Assembly (NCBI GenBank): GCA_963734055.1
Contig: CAVTFQ010000002.1
Location: forward strand, 620,001 to 684,000
Length of the DNA: 64,000 nt
Direction of reading: 5' to 3'
From: CAIWHR01 sp963734055
GTDB taxonomy: Bacteria; Pseudomonadota; Gammaproteobacteria; Burkholderiales; Casimicrobiaceae
Below are positions 1-7,859 of the stretch, one piece after another. The translations under genes were made by a program, and so were the position numbers. The notes beneath the pieces were generated by a model that did no database searches, was not told the origin of the DNA, and saw nothing but the letters and a program-made list of their open reading frames with translations. How positions within the stretch are numbered: position 1 is the stretch's first letter; every line of letters starts with the position of its first letter.

Positions 1-71
1 TAGAGCAGGCCGATCCACATGATGCCGGCCATGAAGTGGATCCACCTTGCGATCGCGGGATAGAGATCCAT
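1..71 (-). CDS. PuuD-like integral membrane protein, N-terminus only (cut by window edge)
   Basis: Only the first 23 codons lie in the window. The ATG at 71 follows a GGAGG about 8 nt upstream, and that site sits just after the stop of the 31-codon gene before it. The visible start (ARWIHFMAGIMWIGLL) is a hydrophobic segment with the RWIH...GIMWIGLL pattern that opens the membrane domain of proteins annotated as urate hydroxylase PuuD. The enzymatic role cannot be judged from this fragment, since the C-terminal part is outside the window. It appears co-transcribed and probably translationally coupled with the upstream microprotein gene. Confidence 0.55.
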   Translation of the reverse strand, partial: MDLYPAIARWIHFMAGIMWIGLL

Positions 72-85
72 GGCGTGCGCCTCCG

Positions 86-181
86 TCAGGTGAGAAGGCC
101 GCGGACGACGAAAACCAGGATCGCCGTCAGCACCAGGCCGGAGATGATCGTGCCCCAGAGTGAATCGAGCGGGTTCTTCAT
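86..181 (-). CDS. 31-residue single-span membrane microprotein
   Basis: The 31 codons run from ATG at 181 to TGA at 86-88. The product starts MKNPLDSLWG, has one hydrophobic helix (about residues 11-27, TIISGLVLTAILVFVV) and ends RGLLT. A textbook GGAGG lies at 188-192, 6 nt before the ATG. A plausible -10/-35 pair lies at 229-258, and the next gene's GGAGG begins immediately after this stop. These three signals argue for a real small gene rather than a chance frame. The topology suggests a short cytoplasmic N-terminus and one membrane span. I do not recognise the family. From position it may be a small accessory subunit of the membrane protein downstream. Confidence 0.7.
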   Translation of the reverse strand: MKNPLDSLWGTIISGLVLTAILVFVVRGLLT

Positions 182-228
182 CGTCATCCTCCATTGTCGA
201 CGGTCGGTCGACCGCCTCGAGTCCGCGG

Positions 229-258
229 ATTCTAGCAAGTGCGCGAGTGGCCGACCAA
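229..258 (-). promoter_or_regulatory. Candidate sigma70 promoter for the microprotein/PuuD-like operon
   Basis: On the minus strand TTGGTC (258-253) and TAGAAT (234-229) are separated by 18 bases. They lie about 48 bases upstream of the microprotein ATG at 181. The match is by eye only. Confidence 0.5.
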
Positions 259-325
259 CGCTGGCGGCGTGCGGCGACGGTGCATCGCGTCCCCGGTCCG
301 CGGCATGCGCCCGGGCGGCCTCGGC

Positions 326-354
326 TTGTGGGATGTCTATGCCGGGAACATAAT
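326..354 (+). promoter_or_regulatory. Candidate sigma70 promoter for the STAS gene
   Basis: TTGTGG (326-331) and CATAAT (349-354) are spaced by 17 bases and lie about 79 bases before the ATG at 433. Together with 229-258 this makes the 182-432 gap a divergent promoter region. I see no other gene in that gap. Confidence 0.5.
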
Positions 355-432
355 CACCATCCTGCTCTCAAATGCCTGCTTCCGCCCGTGGAGGCGAAAG
401 CCCCGCGCGGCGAGGAGGTCCAGCCGACACCG

Positions 433-1671
433 ATGGCGCTGTTTTCGAAGCCGCCGAGCAAGAAGCCGACTCCTGGCGCCAGCCGGCCCAAGATCGTGTC
501 TTCGCAGCCGACCGCAAGGTCGCCCTCGGCGCGCGAGGTCGCGAGCCACGCGACCAACAAGGTCGCATCGGCCGGCGACAAACGCCCGGCGGAGCCGGCC
601 GGCGAGATCACGGTGTCGGGCGCGAGCCTGATCGAGTGGGCACCGCCCGGCCAGCCGAGCTTCGAAGTGGCGCAGGCGAACCCGGGGCTCTGCGCGGTGC
701 TCGAGGATGCCGCGCTACGCTACGCGAGCGGCCACGCCGCGAAGGCGCGCGAGCTGCTCGAGCAGGGCGTGCAGACGGATCACGACACGAAAATTTCGCC
801 ACTCGCGTGGCTGGCGCTGTTCGATCTGCAGCAGCGTTCCGGCGACAAGGCCGCGTTCGACCAGTTCGCGCTCAAGTACGTCGTGCAGTTCGAGCGGTCG
901 GCGCCTGCGTGGGAGGCGACCGAGAAACCGAAGGGGGGACCTCGCCTCGCCGGGGCCTACATCGGACTCACGGGCAAGCTCACTGCCGCGGTCGCCACGC
1001 AGCTCGAAGGCCTGCAGCGCGCGATGGCGAAGCAGCTTCCGGAGGTCCGCCTCGATTTCATGTCGGTGACGGGCTTAGACGACGAGGGTGCGCGACTCCT
1101 CGCTGCGGCGCTCGGCGAGGCTCGTCGCCGGAAGTTCGCGGTGCAGCTGCAGCGCGTCGAGAAGCTCAAGCCGCCACTCGATGCGGCGATCAAAGGGGGG
1201 CGCGACGGCGGCGAGGGCGCATGGCTCCTGTCGCTCGAGCTGCTGCAGTGGTCGAACGCGCACGCGGCGTTCGAGGACCGTGCGGTCGAGTATGCCGTGA
1301 CCTTCGAGCTGTCGCCGCCTTCGTGGGAGCCTCCCGTCAACGCGAAGCCCGCGACCGAGGCGCTGCCGGCGGAATCCGCCGACGCGGCGGATGCGGACAG
1401 CGACGCGCTGCGGTGGTCGGGCGTCATGGCGGGCTCGGCCGTGCCGCAACTCGGAAGGCTTTCGGAGTTCGCGCCCGGCCGGACCGTGATTCCGGTCGAC
1501 ATGAGCGAGGTCGAGCGGATCGATTTCGTCTGCGCGGGCGCCCTGCTCAACACGATCAACCGGATCGAATCGCAGCGAAAGTCGGTGCAGATCATCGGCG
1601 CGACGCCGATTGTCAGGGTGCTGCTGCTGCTCATCGGCATTTCTCCGCGGCACTTCGTCAAGAAGGCATAG
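433..1671 (+). CDS. Double-STAS-domain protein with duplicated helical modules
   Basis: The product has 412 residues. ATG 433 is chosen because GAGGAGGT sits at 412-419 and the upstream in-frame sequence is low-quality. After a Pro/Ser/Lys-rich, probably disordered N-terminus (about 1-60) the protein repeats a two-part unit. A helical segment at about 122-160 (AWLALFDL...VQFERSAPAWE) is followed by a STAS-like fold at about 173-255. A second helical segment at about 262-300 (AWLLSLEL...TFELSPPSWE) is followed, after an acidic linker, by a clearer STAS domain at about 323-405. STAS domains mediate protein-protein switching, as in anti-sigma antagonists and MlaB. There is no transmembrane segment, so the protein is probably cytosolic. 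The partner is unknown, and hslV follows about 100 bases downstream. Confidence 0.75.
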   Translation: MALFSKPPSKKPTPGASRPKIVSSQPTARSPSAREVASHATNKVASAGDKRPAEPAGEITVSGASLIEWAPPGQPSFEVAQANPGLCAVLEDAALRYASGHAAKARELLEQGVQTDHDTKISPLAWLALFDLQQRSGDKAAFDQFALKYVVQFERSAPAWEATEKPKGGPRLAGAYIGLTGKLTAAVATQLEGLQRAMAKQLPEVRLDFMSVTGLDDEGARLLAAALGEARRRKFAVQLQRVEKLKPPLDAAIKGGRDGGEGAWLLSLELLQWSNAHAAFEDRAVEYAVTFELSPPSWEPPVNAKPATEALPAESADAADADSDALRWSGVMAGSAVPQLGRLSEFAPGRTVIPVDMSEVERIDFVCAGALLNTINRIESQRKSVQIIGATPIVRVLLLLIGISPRHFVKKA

Positions 1672-1769
1672 TGGCGACCCGCCCGCCCGCGGGGTGGGCC
1701 GGCCTCTCCGAGGAAGGGCCGCCCTCGCGGCTTTCGGAGACCAACGCCGCGGGGCCGTCCCGCAACCAC

Positions 1770-2318
1770 ATGGAAACGTTCCACGGAACCACGATCCTCT
1801 GCGTACGCCGCGACGGCGCCGTCGCGCTCGGCGGCGACGGACAGGTGACGCTCGGCAGCGTCGTCGTGAAGGCGACCGCGCGCAAGGTGCGCCGCCTCTA
1901 CAACGACCGCGTCCTCGCGGGCTTCGCCGGGGCGACGGCCGACGCGTTCACGCTGTTCGAGCGCTTCGAGGGAAAGCTCGAGAAGCATCAGGGTCACCTG
2001 ACTCGGGCCGCGGTCGAGCTTGCAAAGGACTGGCGCTCGGATCGCATCCTGCGGCGTCTCGAAGCGATGCTCGCGATCGCGGACCAGAGCGCGTCGCTCG
2101 TCATCACGGGGACCGGCGACGTCCTCGAGCCGGAGCACGGGATCGTGGCGATCGGTTCGGGCGGCCCCTACGCGCAGGCCGCCGCGCGCGCGCTGCTCGA
2201 GCACACGGCGCTTTCCGCGGCCGACATCGTCAAGCAGAGCCTCGCGATCGCCGGCGACCTCTGCATCTATACGAACCAGAACCACGTGATCGAGGTGCTC
2301 GAGAGAGGAAACGCGTGA
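1770..2318 (+). CDS. hslV: ATP-dependent protease subunit HslV
   Basis: HslV is the threonine peptidase of the HslUV (ClpQY) cytosolic protease. The product has 182 residues, normal for the family. ATG 1770 gives a six-residue propeptide (METFHG) whose removal exposes Thr7 of the TTILCVRR motif as the catalytic N-terminal nucleophile, as in other betaproteobacterial HslV. The GDGQVTLG segment also matches the family. No good Shine-Dalgarno precedes the ATG. The stop overlaps the GTG of the next gene (GTGA, 2315-2318). The unfoldase partner hslU, usually the next gene, is not here: the neighbour is a UbiH-type hydroxylase and hslU is absent from the whole window. Confidence 0.95.
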   Translation: METFHGTTILCVRRDGAVALGGDGQVTLGSVVVKATARKVRRLYNDRVLAGFAGATADAFTLFERFEGKLEKHQGHLTRAAVELAKDWRSDRILRRLEAMLAIADQSASLVITGTGDVLEPEHGIVAIGSGGPYAQAAARALLEHTALSAADIVKQSLAIAGDLCIYTNQNHVIEVLERGNA

Positions 2319-3520
2319 GCGAGCGCGACGCGATCCCGGCCGTCAACGCCGACTGCGACGTGCTGATCGCGGGGGCGGGACTCGTCGGCCTCGCCCTCGC
2401 TCCCGCGCTCGCGGCGTCCGGTCTCGCGGTCGCGGTGTGCGATCGTGAGCCGGTCGCGGCGCCGGGCGAGCCCGCCGCCGGCGCCGAGTGGGACACGCGC
2501 GTCTACGCGATCAGCCCCCGCAGCGCCGCGCTCCTGCGCGCGCTCGGGGCCTGGCAGGCGCTGCCCGCCGATCGACTGACCGCGATCGAATCGATGCGCG
2601 TGTTCGGCGATGACGGCGGCGTCCTCGATTTCGACGCGTACGACGTGGGCGAGCGGGCGCTCGCGTGGATCGTCGAGGAACGTGCGCTCCGCGCGGCGCT
2701 CGTGCCGCTCGTGCGCGCCGCGGGCGTCGCAACCCACGCGCCGCGTGCGATCGAGGCGATCCGCTGGACCCCGGACGGGGGCGAGGTGCGCTTCGACGAT
2801 GGCGGCGTCGTCACCGCGCGGCTCGTCGTCGGCGCCGACGGGATCCGCTCGCGAGTGCGCGAGGCGGCTGGCATCGCCGCAACGCCGGAGCCGTACGGAC
2901 AGGTGGGGGTCGTCGCCAATTTTGCGTGCGAACGTGCGCACCACGGGCGCGCGCACCAGTGGTTCCGCGACGACGGCGGCATCCTCGCGTGGCTGCCATT
3001 GCCGGGACGTCGCATCTCGATGGTGTGGTCGGCCCCGGACGCGCTGGCGCAGGAGCTGCTCGCGCTCGACCGGGCGGCGCTCGCTGGGCGCGCTGCGAGC
3101 GCTGGCGGGAGCGTGCTCGGCGCGTTCGAAAGCATCACGCCCGCGGCGGGCTTTCCGCTGCAGTTCCTGAAGCTGCCGACGGTCGTTGCGCACCGGCTCG
3201 CGCTCGTCGGCGACGCCGCGCACGGCGTCCATCCGCTCGCGGGCCAGGGGGTCAACCTGGGCTTCGGCGACGTGGAGGCGCTGGCCGCGGTGCTGCGCGA
3301 GCGCGGTCCCGTGACCGACCCCGGAGCGCCGCTCCTGCTCGAGCGTTACGCGCGCCGGCGCGCCGAACCGGTCGGCGCGATGCAGGCCGTGACCGACGCA
3401 CTCGCCCGGCTCTTTCGCATTCGCGCGCCGGTCGTCCGGTCGGCGCGCAACCTTGGACTCGCCACGATCGGCCGCATGCCGCCGGCACGGCGGCTGTTGG
3501 CCCATGCTGCGCTGCGGTAG
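2315..3520 (+). CDS. ubiH: UbiH/COQ6-family FAD-dependent ring hydroxylase
   Basis: The 401-residue flavoprotein monooxygenase belongs to the UbiH/UbiF/UbiI/COQ6 family, which hydroxylates the aromatic ring during ubiquinone synthesis. Family motifs are in order: the dinucleotide-binding GAGLVG near residues 20-25, a DG motif (VVGADGIRSRVR) near 170, and the GD motif (LVGDAAHGVHPLAGQGVNLG) near 297-316. The GTG start at 2315 has GAGAGAGGA at 2301-2309 and overlaps the hslV stop. Which ring position it hydroxylates cannot be told from sequence, so the symbol is provisional. A ubiH-type gene followed by dsbC is a common betaproteobacterial arrangement. Confidence 0.85.
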   Translation: MSERDAIPAVNADCDVLIAGAGLVGLALAPALAASGLAVAVCDREPVAAPGEPAAGAEWDTRVYAISPRSAALLRALGAWQALPADRLTAIESMRVFGDDGGVLDFDAYDVGERALAWIVEERALRAALVPLVRAAGVATHAPRAIEAIRWTPDGGEVRFDDGGVVTARLVVGADGIRSRVREAAGIAATPEPYGQVGVVANFACERAHHGRAHQWFRDDGGILAWLPLPGRRISMVWSAPDALAQELLALDRAALAGRAASAGGSVLGAFESITPAAGFPLQFLKLPTVVAHRLALVGDAAHGVHPLAGQGVNLGFGDVEALAAVLRERGPVTDPGAPLLLERYARRRAEPVGAMQAVTDALARLFRIRAPVVRSARNLGLATIGRMPPARRLLAHAALR

Positions 3521-3547
3521 AATCGCGGCAACTCTTTGGAGAATGTG

Positions 3548-4348
3548 ATGACCCCCTCGAATCGACGAACCTCGCTCCGGCTTGCGGCCGCCGGAGCGCT
3601 CACGGCCTGCGCGCTGCTGATCCCGTGCGCGCCATTCGCGCAGACATCCTCGCCCCCGCTGACGGGCGAAGCGGCGGCGGTGAAGAAGGCGCTCGAGCAG
3701 AAGCTTCCGGGCGCGACGGTGAAGGGCGTGACGAAGACGCCGTATTTCGGCCTCTACGAGGTGCAGCTCGAGGACCAGCTCATCTACACCGATGCCAAGG
3801 CCAACTACGTCGTCCTGGGCTCGATCTACGACACGAACAGCAAGAAGAACCTGACCGAGCAGAGGCAGCGCGAGCTGACCCGAGTCGCGTTCGACAGCCT
3901 GCCGCTCGACCTGGCGTTCAAGCGCGTCAAGGGGACGGGAGAGCGCAAGCTCGCGATCTTCTCGGATGCCGACTGCCCGTTCTGCGCGCGGCTCGAGCAC
4001 GAGCTGAAGAACATCGACAACGTGACGATCTACACGTTCCTCTACCCGATCGACCAGCTCCACCCGGATGCTGCCCGCAAATCGCGGATGATCTGGTGCT
4101 CGGAGGACAAGGCGAAGGCGTGGGACGCGTTCTTCTCGACCGGCGCCCTGCCCGACAATACCGGCGACTGCGACAACCCGGTCGTCGCGACGAACGCGCT
4201 CGGGCAGAAGCTCAAGGTTTCCGCGACGCCGACGCTCGTGTTCGCCGACGGGTCCGTGATTCCAGGCGCGCTGCCCGCGTCGCAGATCGAGTCGGAAATG
4301 GCGCAGGCCGCGACCCTCCTCGCGAAGGCTCCCGCCGCGAAGAAGTGA
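3548..4348 (+). CDS. dsbC: Periplasmic disulfide isomerase DsbC
   Basis: The 266-residue precursor has a Sec signal peptide (Arg-Arg, hydrophobic core, cleavage probably after Ala31 in APFAQ). An N-terminal dimerisation domain follows (about 32-110), then a thioredoxin-fold domain with the redox motif CPFC at 143-146. The C-terminal WCSEDKAKAWD segment and cis-Pro region (SATPTLVFADG) are typical of DsbC/DsbG. The role is rearrangement of wrong disulfides in the periplasm. ATG 3548 is preferred over one 12 nt upstream because GGAGAA at 3537-3542 fits it. A TAGAAT box overlapping the ubiH stop (3518-3523) could drive separate transcription. Confidence 0.93.
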   Translation: MTPSNRRTSLRLAAAGALTACALLIPCAPFAQTSSPPLTGEAAAVKKALEQKLPGATVKGVTKTPYFGLYEVQLEDQLIYTDAKANYVVLGSIYDTNSKKNLTEQRQRELTRVAFDSLPLDLAFKRVKGTGERKLAIFSDADCPFCARLEHELKNIDNVTIYTFLYPIDQLHPDAARKSRMIWCSEDKAKAWDAFFSTGALPDNTGDCDNPVVATNALGQKLKVSATPTLVFADGSVIPGALPASQIESEMAQAATLLAKAPAAKK

Positions 4349-4422
4349 CCGCCCACGCCTGATCCGTGAGCGGCCGCCGCGCCCGACGCGCGGCGGCCGC
4401 GTCGTCCTGCCCGGAGCGACCG

Positions 4423-5487
4423 ATGGCCATCATCGATTTCCTGAAGAAGCAGTTCATCGACGTCATCGAGTGGACCGACGACTCGCGCGACACGCTGTCC
4501 TACCGGTTCCCCGACGAGGACAAGGAGATCAAGAACGGCGCGCAGCTGATCGTGCGCGAGTCGCAGGTCGCGCAGTTCGTCTACCTGGGCGAGTTCGGCG
4601 ACGCGTTCGGCCCCGGCAAGCACACGCTCACGACCGACAACATCCCGGTCCTCACGAACCTCAAGAGCTGGAAGTACGCGTTCGAGAGCCCGTTCAAGGC
4701 GGACGTCTACTACGTCCTCACCCGGGTGTTCACCGGCAACAAGTGGGGCACCGCGAACCCGGTGATGATGCGCGACGCCGACTTCGGCATCGTGCGGCTC
4801 CGCGCGTACGGCATCTACGACTTCCGGATCGTCGACGTGAAGAAGTTCCTGAAGGAGGTCGCCGGCACCGACGATCACTTCCGGCTCGACGAGTTCAGCG
4901 ACACGATGCGCTCACGGATCGTGAGCGTGTTCTCGGACGCGCTCGCAGGCGCGAAGATCCCGGCGCTCGACGTCGCGTCGCGCTACGGCGAGCTCGGCGG
5001 CGCGCTTCTGCCGCTGATCAACCCGGCGCTCGCCCAGAAGTACGGCCTCGAGATGACGAGCTTCGTCGTCGAGAACGTCTCGGTCCCGCCCGAGGTCGAG
5101 CAGGCGATCGACAAGCGCTCGTCGATGGCAGCCGTCGGCAACCTGAACGACTACGTCAAGTTCCAGATGGCGCAGGGGATGGAGAAGGGAGGCGGCGCCG
5201 GCGTCGGCGGCGTCGGCGCCGAGATGGCCGTCGGAATGGCCATGGCGCAGCAGATGATCAGCCAGACCGGCGGGATCATGGCGCAGTCGACGCCGGGCAT
5301 CCCCGCACCCGCCGCGGCGGCTGGCCCGGCACCCGAGCTCCTCACGCCCGCGCAGGTCGCACAGACGCTCGGTGTCGGCGAAGCCGACGTGATGGCGAGC
5401 CTCGAGGCGGGCGACCTCAAGGGCAAGAAGATCGGCACGCAATGGCGGATCGCCCGCGCGGCCGTCGACGCTTTCCTGAAATCATGA
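4423..5487 (+). CDS. SPFH-domain protein with C-terminal helix-turn-helix-like tail (YdjI type)
   Basis: The product has 354 residues. Residues from about 10 to 240 form an SPFH/band-7 domain of the YdjI/'virion core protein' subgroup, including the segment SFVVENVSVPPEVEQAIDKR. A Gly/Ala/Met-rich linker (about 245-300) leads to a C-terminal unit of about 50 residues (LTPAQVAQTLGVG...IGTQWRIAR) that resembles an excisionase/MerR-type DNA-binding helix-turn-helix. There is no signal peptide or clear transmembrane helix, so it is probably a membrane-associated scaffold facing the cytoplasm. Its stop overlaps the next gene (ATGA). SPFH proteins of this type are encoded with zinc-ribbon partners elsewhere, as found two genes downstream here. 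Confidence 0.82.
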   Translation: MAIIDFLKKQFIDVIEWTDDSRDTLSYRFPDEDKEIKNGAQLIVRESQVAQFVYLGEFGDAFGPGKHTLTTDNIPVLTNLKSWKYAFESPFKADVYYVLTRVFTGNKWGTANPVMMRDADFGIVRLRAYGIYDFRIVDVKKFLKEVAGTDDHFRLDEFSDTMRSRIVSVFSDALAGAKIPALDVASRYGELGGALLPLINPALAQKYGLEMTSFVVENVSVPPEVEQAIDKRSSMAAVGNLNDYVKFQMAQGMEKGGGAGVGGVGAEMAVGMAMAQQMISQTGGIMAQSTPGIPAPAAAAGPAPELLTPAQVAQTLGVGEADVMASLEAGDLKGKKIGTQWRIARAAVDAFLKS

Positions 5488-5927
5488 GCGCGCTTCCCGC
5501 GGCCGTCCGTCGTGCCGCGCTCGGCGTGCTCGGCCTGCTCGCGCTCGCTCTCGCAGGCGCGGCGCTCGGCCAGGATCCCCGCGCGGCGCAGGTCCAGGCG
5601 GCGGCGAGGGACTGGCTCAGCCTCACGGACAAGCTCGACGCCACCGCGAGCTTCAGTGCGGCCGGCGCGCGCTTCCGCGAACCCATCGACCTCAAGCAGT
5701 GGACCGAAGCGCTGGCCAAGGCGCGCGCGCCGCTCGGCGCGGTCGAGCAGCGAACCGTCGCCGAAACCGCGTTCGACAAGGCGGCGGGGGAGGGCGGGAC
5801 CGAATTCGAGATCGCGATGGTCCGCTTCCGGACCGCATTCGCGAAAAAGATCGAGAGCTCGGAGACGGTGACCCTCGAGCACGAGGCCGACGGCAGCTGG
5901 CGCGTGATCGGATATTTCATCCGGTGA
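5484..5927 (+). CDS. Exported DUF4019-family protein
   Basis: The 147-residue product has a signal peptide (hydrophobic core about 10-28, cleavage near ALGQ at about 30). The roughly 110-residue mature domain matches the DUF4019 pattern: an early RDWLSLTDK helix, FREPIDLKQW, a central strand pair, and the closing ETVTLEHEADGSWRVIGYFI. The ATG at 5484 overlaps the SPFH stop and its own stop overlaps the next start, so the three genes are translationally coupled. Function is unknown for the family. The mature protein should be periplasmic, opposite the cytoplasmic SPFH partner. Confidence 0.8.
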   Translation: MSALPAAVRRAALGVLGLLALALAGAALGQDPRAAQVQAAARDWLSLTDKLDATASFSAAGARFREPIDLKQWTEALAKARAPLGAVEQRTVAETAFDKAAGEGGTEFEIAMVRFRTAFAKKIESSETVTLEHEADGSWRVIGYFIR

Positions 5928-7039
5928 CCGGACGCGCCGATCCGGGCGCGGCCGAGACCGTCGCCCTCGCGAAGTTCGCCTGTCCCTCCTGCGGCGGCGA
6001 GGCCGTCTGGAATCCGGGCAAGCAGAAGCTGGTCTGTCCTTTCTGCGGCACCGAATCGCCGGCGAAGCTGGACGCCCGCGGCGCGATCGTCGAGCACGAT
6101 CTCGTCGTTGCGCTCCGCGGTGTCGGCGACGCGGCGCGCGGCTGGCAGGCGGAGCGCCGCCAGGTGAAGTGCCAGAGCTGCAATGCGATCTCCGTCCTCG
6201 ATCCCGCGCGGCAGGCGCAGCACTGCGAGTTCTGCGGCTCGGCCCAGCTCGTACCCTACGAAGAGGCGAAGCCGGCGTTCCGCCCGGAAAGCGTCCTGCC
6301 GTTCCGCGTGGCGGAATCCGCCGCGCGCGACGCGATCCGCGCGTGGTACGGCAAGCTGTGGCTCGCGCCCTCCGCGCTCAAGCGCCGTGCGCTCACCGAC
6401 ACCGTCCGCGGCGTCTATCTTCCTTACTGGACGTTCGACGCCCGCGTCGATGCCGAGTGGACGGCCGAGGCCGGCCACTACTACTACACGACGGAGACCT
6501 ACGTCGAGAACGGTCAGACGCGAACGCGGCAGGTGCAGCACGTGCGCTGGGAGCCCGCGGCCGGACGACTCTCGCATCTCTTCGACGACGATCTCGTCTG
6601 CGCTTCGATCGGCGTCCACCCGGAGCTCCTGCGCGGCATCGAGCCTTTCCCGACGCAGGACCTGAAGCCGTACGATGCGGGTTACGTCGCAGGCTGGGTC
6701 GTCGAGCGCTACCAGATCGATCTCGTGGCCGCGGCGCAGCGGGCGCGCGACGCGATGGAGGCGAAGGTGCAGGGGCTCTGCGCGCAGCAGGTGCCGGGTG
6801 ACACGTTCCGGAACCTCCAGGTGCGATCGGAGTATTCGGCGCAGACCTTCAAGCACATCCTCGCGCCGGTGTGGCTGCTGACGTACACTTTCGGAGCGCG
6901 CGCGTTCCAGTGTGCGATGAACGGCTGCACGGGCGCGGTGCGCGGCGAATATCCGAAGAGCCCGTGGAAGGTCGCCCTGCTCGTGCTCGCGATCCTGATC
7001 GTCGTCGTGATCGCGCTCGCCATCGCGGGCAAGAGCTGA
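5924..7039 (+). CDS. Zinc-ribbon protein with C-terminal membrane anchor
   Basis: The 371-residue product starts at GTG 5924, overlapping the previous stop (GTGA). It carries two CxxC...CxxC zinc ribbons: C20/C23/C38/C41 (TFIIB-like) and C83/C86/C101/C104. A long soluble domain follows (about 110-335), with tyrosine- and tryptophan-rich strands such as the VYLPYWTFDARVDAEW segment. One strong transmembrane helix lies at about 348-366, leaving a tiny basic tail. Proteins like this are often mislabelled as primosomal protein N' because of the zinc fingers, but no helicase motif is present. Overlap with the SPFH and DUF4019 genes suggests one membrane complex. Molecular function is unknown. Confidence 0.8.
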   Translation: MTGRADPGAAETVALAKFACPSCGGEAVWNPGKQKLVCPFCGTESPAKLDARGAIVEHDLVVALRGVGDAARGWQAERRQVKCQSCNAISVLDPARQAQHCEFCGSAQLVPYEEAKPAFRPESVLPFRVAESAARDAIRAWYGKLWLAPSALKRRALTDTVRGVYLPYWTFDARVDAEWTAEAGHYYYTTETYVENGQTRTRQVQHVRWEPAAGRLSHLFDDDLVCASIGVHPELLRGIEPFPTQDLKPYDAGYVAGWVVERYQIDLVAAAQRARDAMEAKVQGLCAQQVPGDTFRNLQVRSEYSAQTFKHILAPVWLLTYTFGARAFQCAMNGCTGAVRGEYPKSPWKVALLVLAILIVVVIALAIAGKS

Positions 7040-7123
7040 GCGCGGTGTTCAACCACGGCCGGCGGGCCGGCGCGGCGGCGTGCTAACCTCATGGCGTCGG
7101 ATCGAAATCGCGACGGAGGATCG

Positions 7124-7855
7124 ATGCCCGCGGCAATCGTGACCGGTGTCTCGCGCGGCCTCGGCGAGGCGCTTGCCGCCGAGTTGCTCGCCCGCGGGTT
7201 CACGGTCGTCGGGATCGGCCGGACGGCCAGTGCGCGACATCGCGGCGCGCGGTTCCGGCACGTCGCCTGCGATCTCGCGCGCCCCGGCCTGGCGGCAGCG
7301 GCCGTCCTGCCCGCATTCCGCGATCTCGCCGCCGAGAAACCTTCGGCGGTGACGCTGATCAACAACGCGGCCGTCGCCGCGCCGGTGGGGCTCGTCGGAC
7401 GCCTCGACGCGGCCGAGGTCGAGGCGTCGCTCTCGACGAACATCGCGGCGCCGCTCGTGCTGACCGACCTGTTCCTGCGCGCGTTCGTCGAACCGCAGCC
7501 GCGGCGGATCATCAACGTCTCGTCGGGCGCCGCGCAGACCGCGATCGCCGGCAGCGCCGCGTACTGCATGTCGAAGGCCGCGCTCGAGATGCTGACTCGC
7601 GCGGTCGTCGCCGACGGCGCCAACGGTTCGGTCGAGTGCATCTCGCTCCGGCCGGGGATCTTCGAGACGGGCATGCAGCAGTTCATGCGCAGCCACGATC
7701 CGGCGGAGTTTCCGAGTGTCGCGCTGTTCCGCGGATTCAAGGAGCAGGGCATGCTCAAGGATCCCGCGGACGTCGCGCGCGCGATTGTCGCGAAGCTCGT
7801 GCTCGGCCCCGTCGAGAATGGCCGGCTCTACCTGCACACGGACCTCGAGGGGTGA
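7124..7855 (+). CDS. Short-chain dehydrogenase/reductase
   Basis: The 243-residue SDR has the Rossmann glycine motif TGVSRGLG at about 7-14, an NNAAV segment, the catalytic Ser in the NVSSGAA strand and the YxxxK pair (YCMSK). The C-terminal half carries the usual RPGIFETGM substrate-loop sequence. ATG 7124 is preferred over the ATG at 7091 because GGAGGA at 7115-7120 precedes it closely and the TGxxxGxG motif then falls at the usual distance from the N-terminus. It is probably NADP-dependent, with unknown substrate. It leads an operon with a solute receptor, menB and menE at gaps of 3-12 nt. Confidence 0.85.
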   Translation: MPAAIVTGVSRGLGEALAAELLARGFTVVGIGRTASARHRGARFRHVACDLARPGLAAAAVLPAFRDLAAEKPSAVTLINNAAVAAPVGLVGRLDAAEVEASLSTNIAAPLVLTDLFLRAFVEPQPRRIINVSSGAAQTAIAGSAAYCMSKAALEMLTRAVVADGANGSVECISLRPGIFETGMQQFMRSHDPAEFPSVALFRGFKEQGMLKDPADVARAIVAKLVLGPVENGRLYLHTDLEG

Positions 7856-7859
7856 TTCG

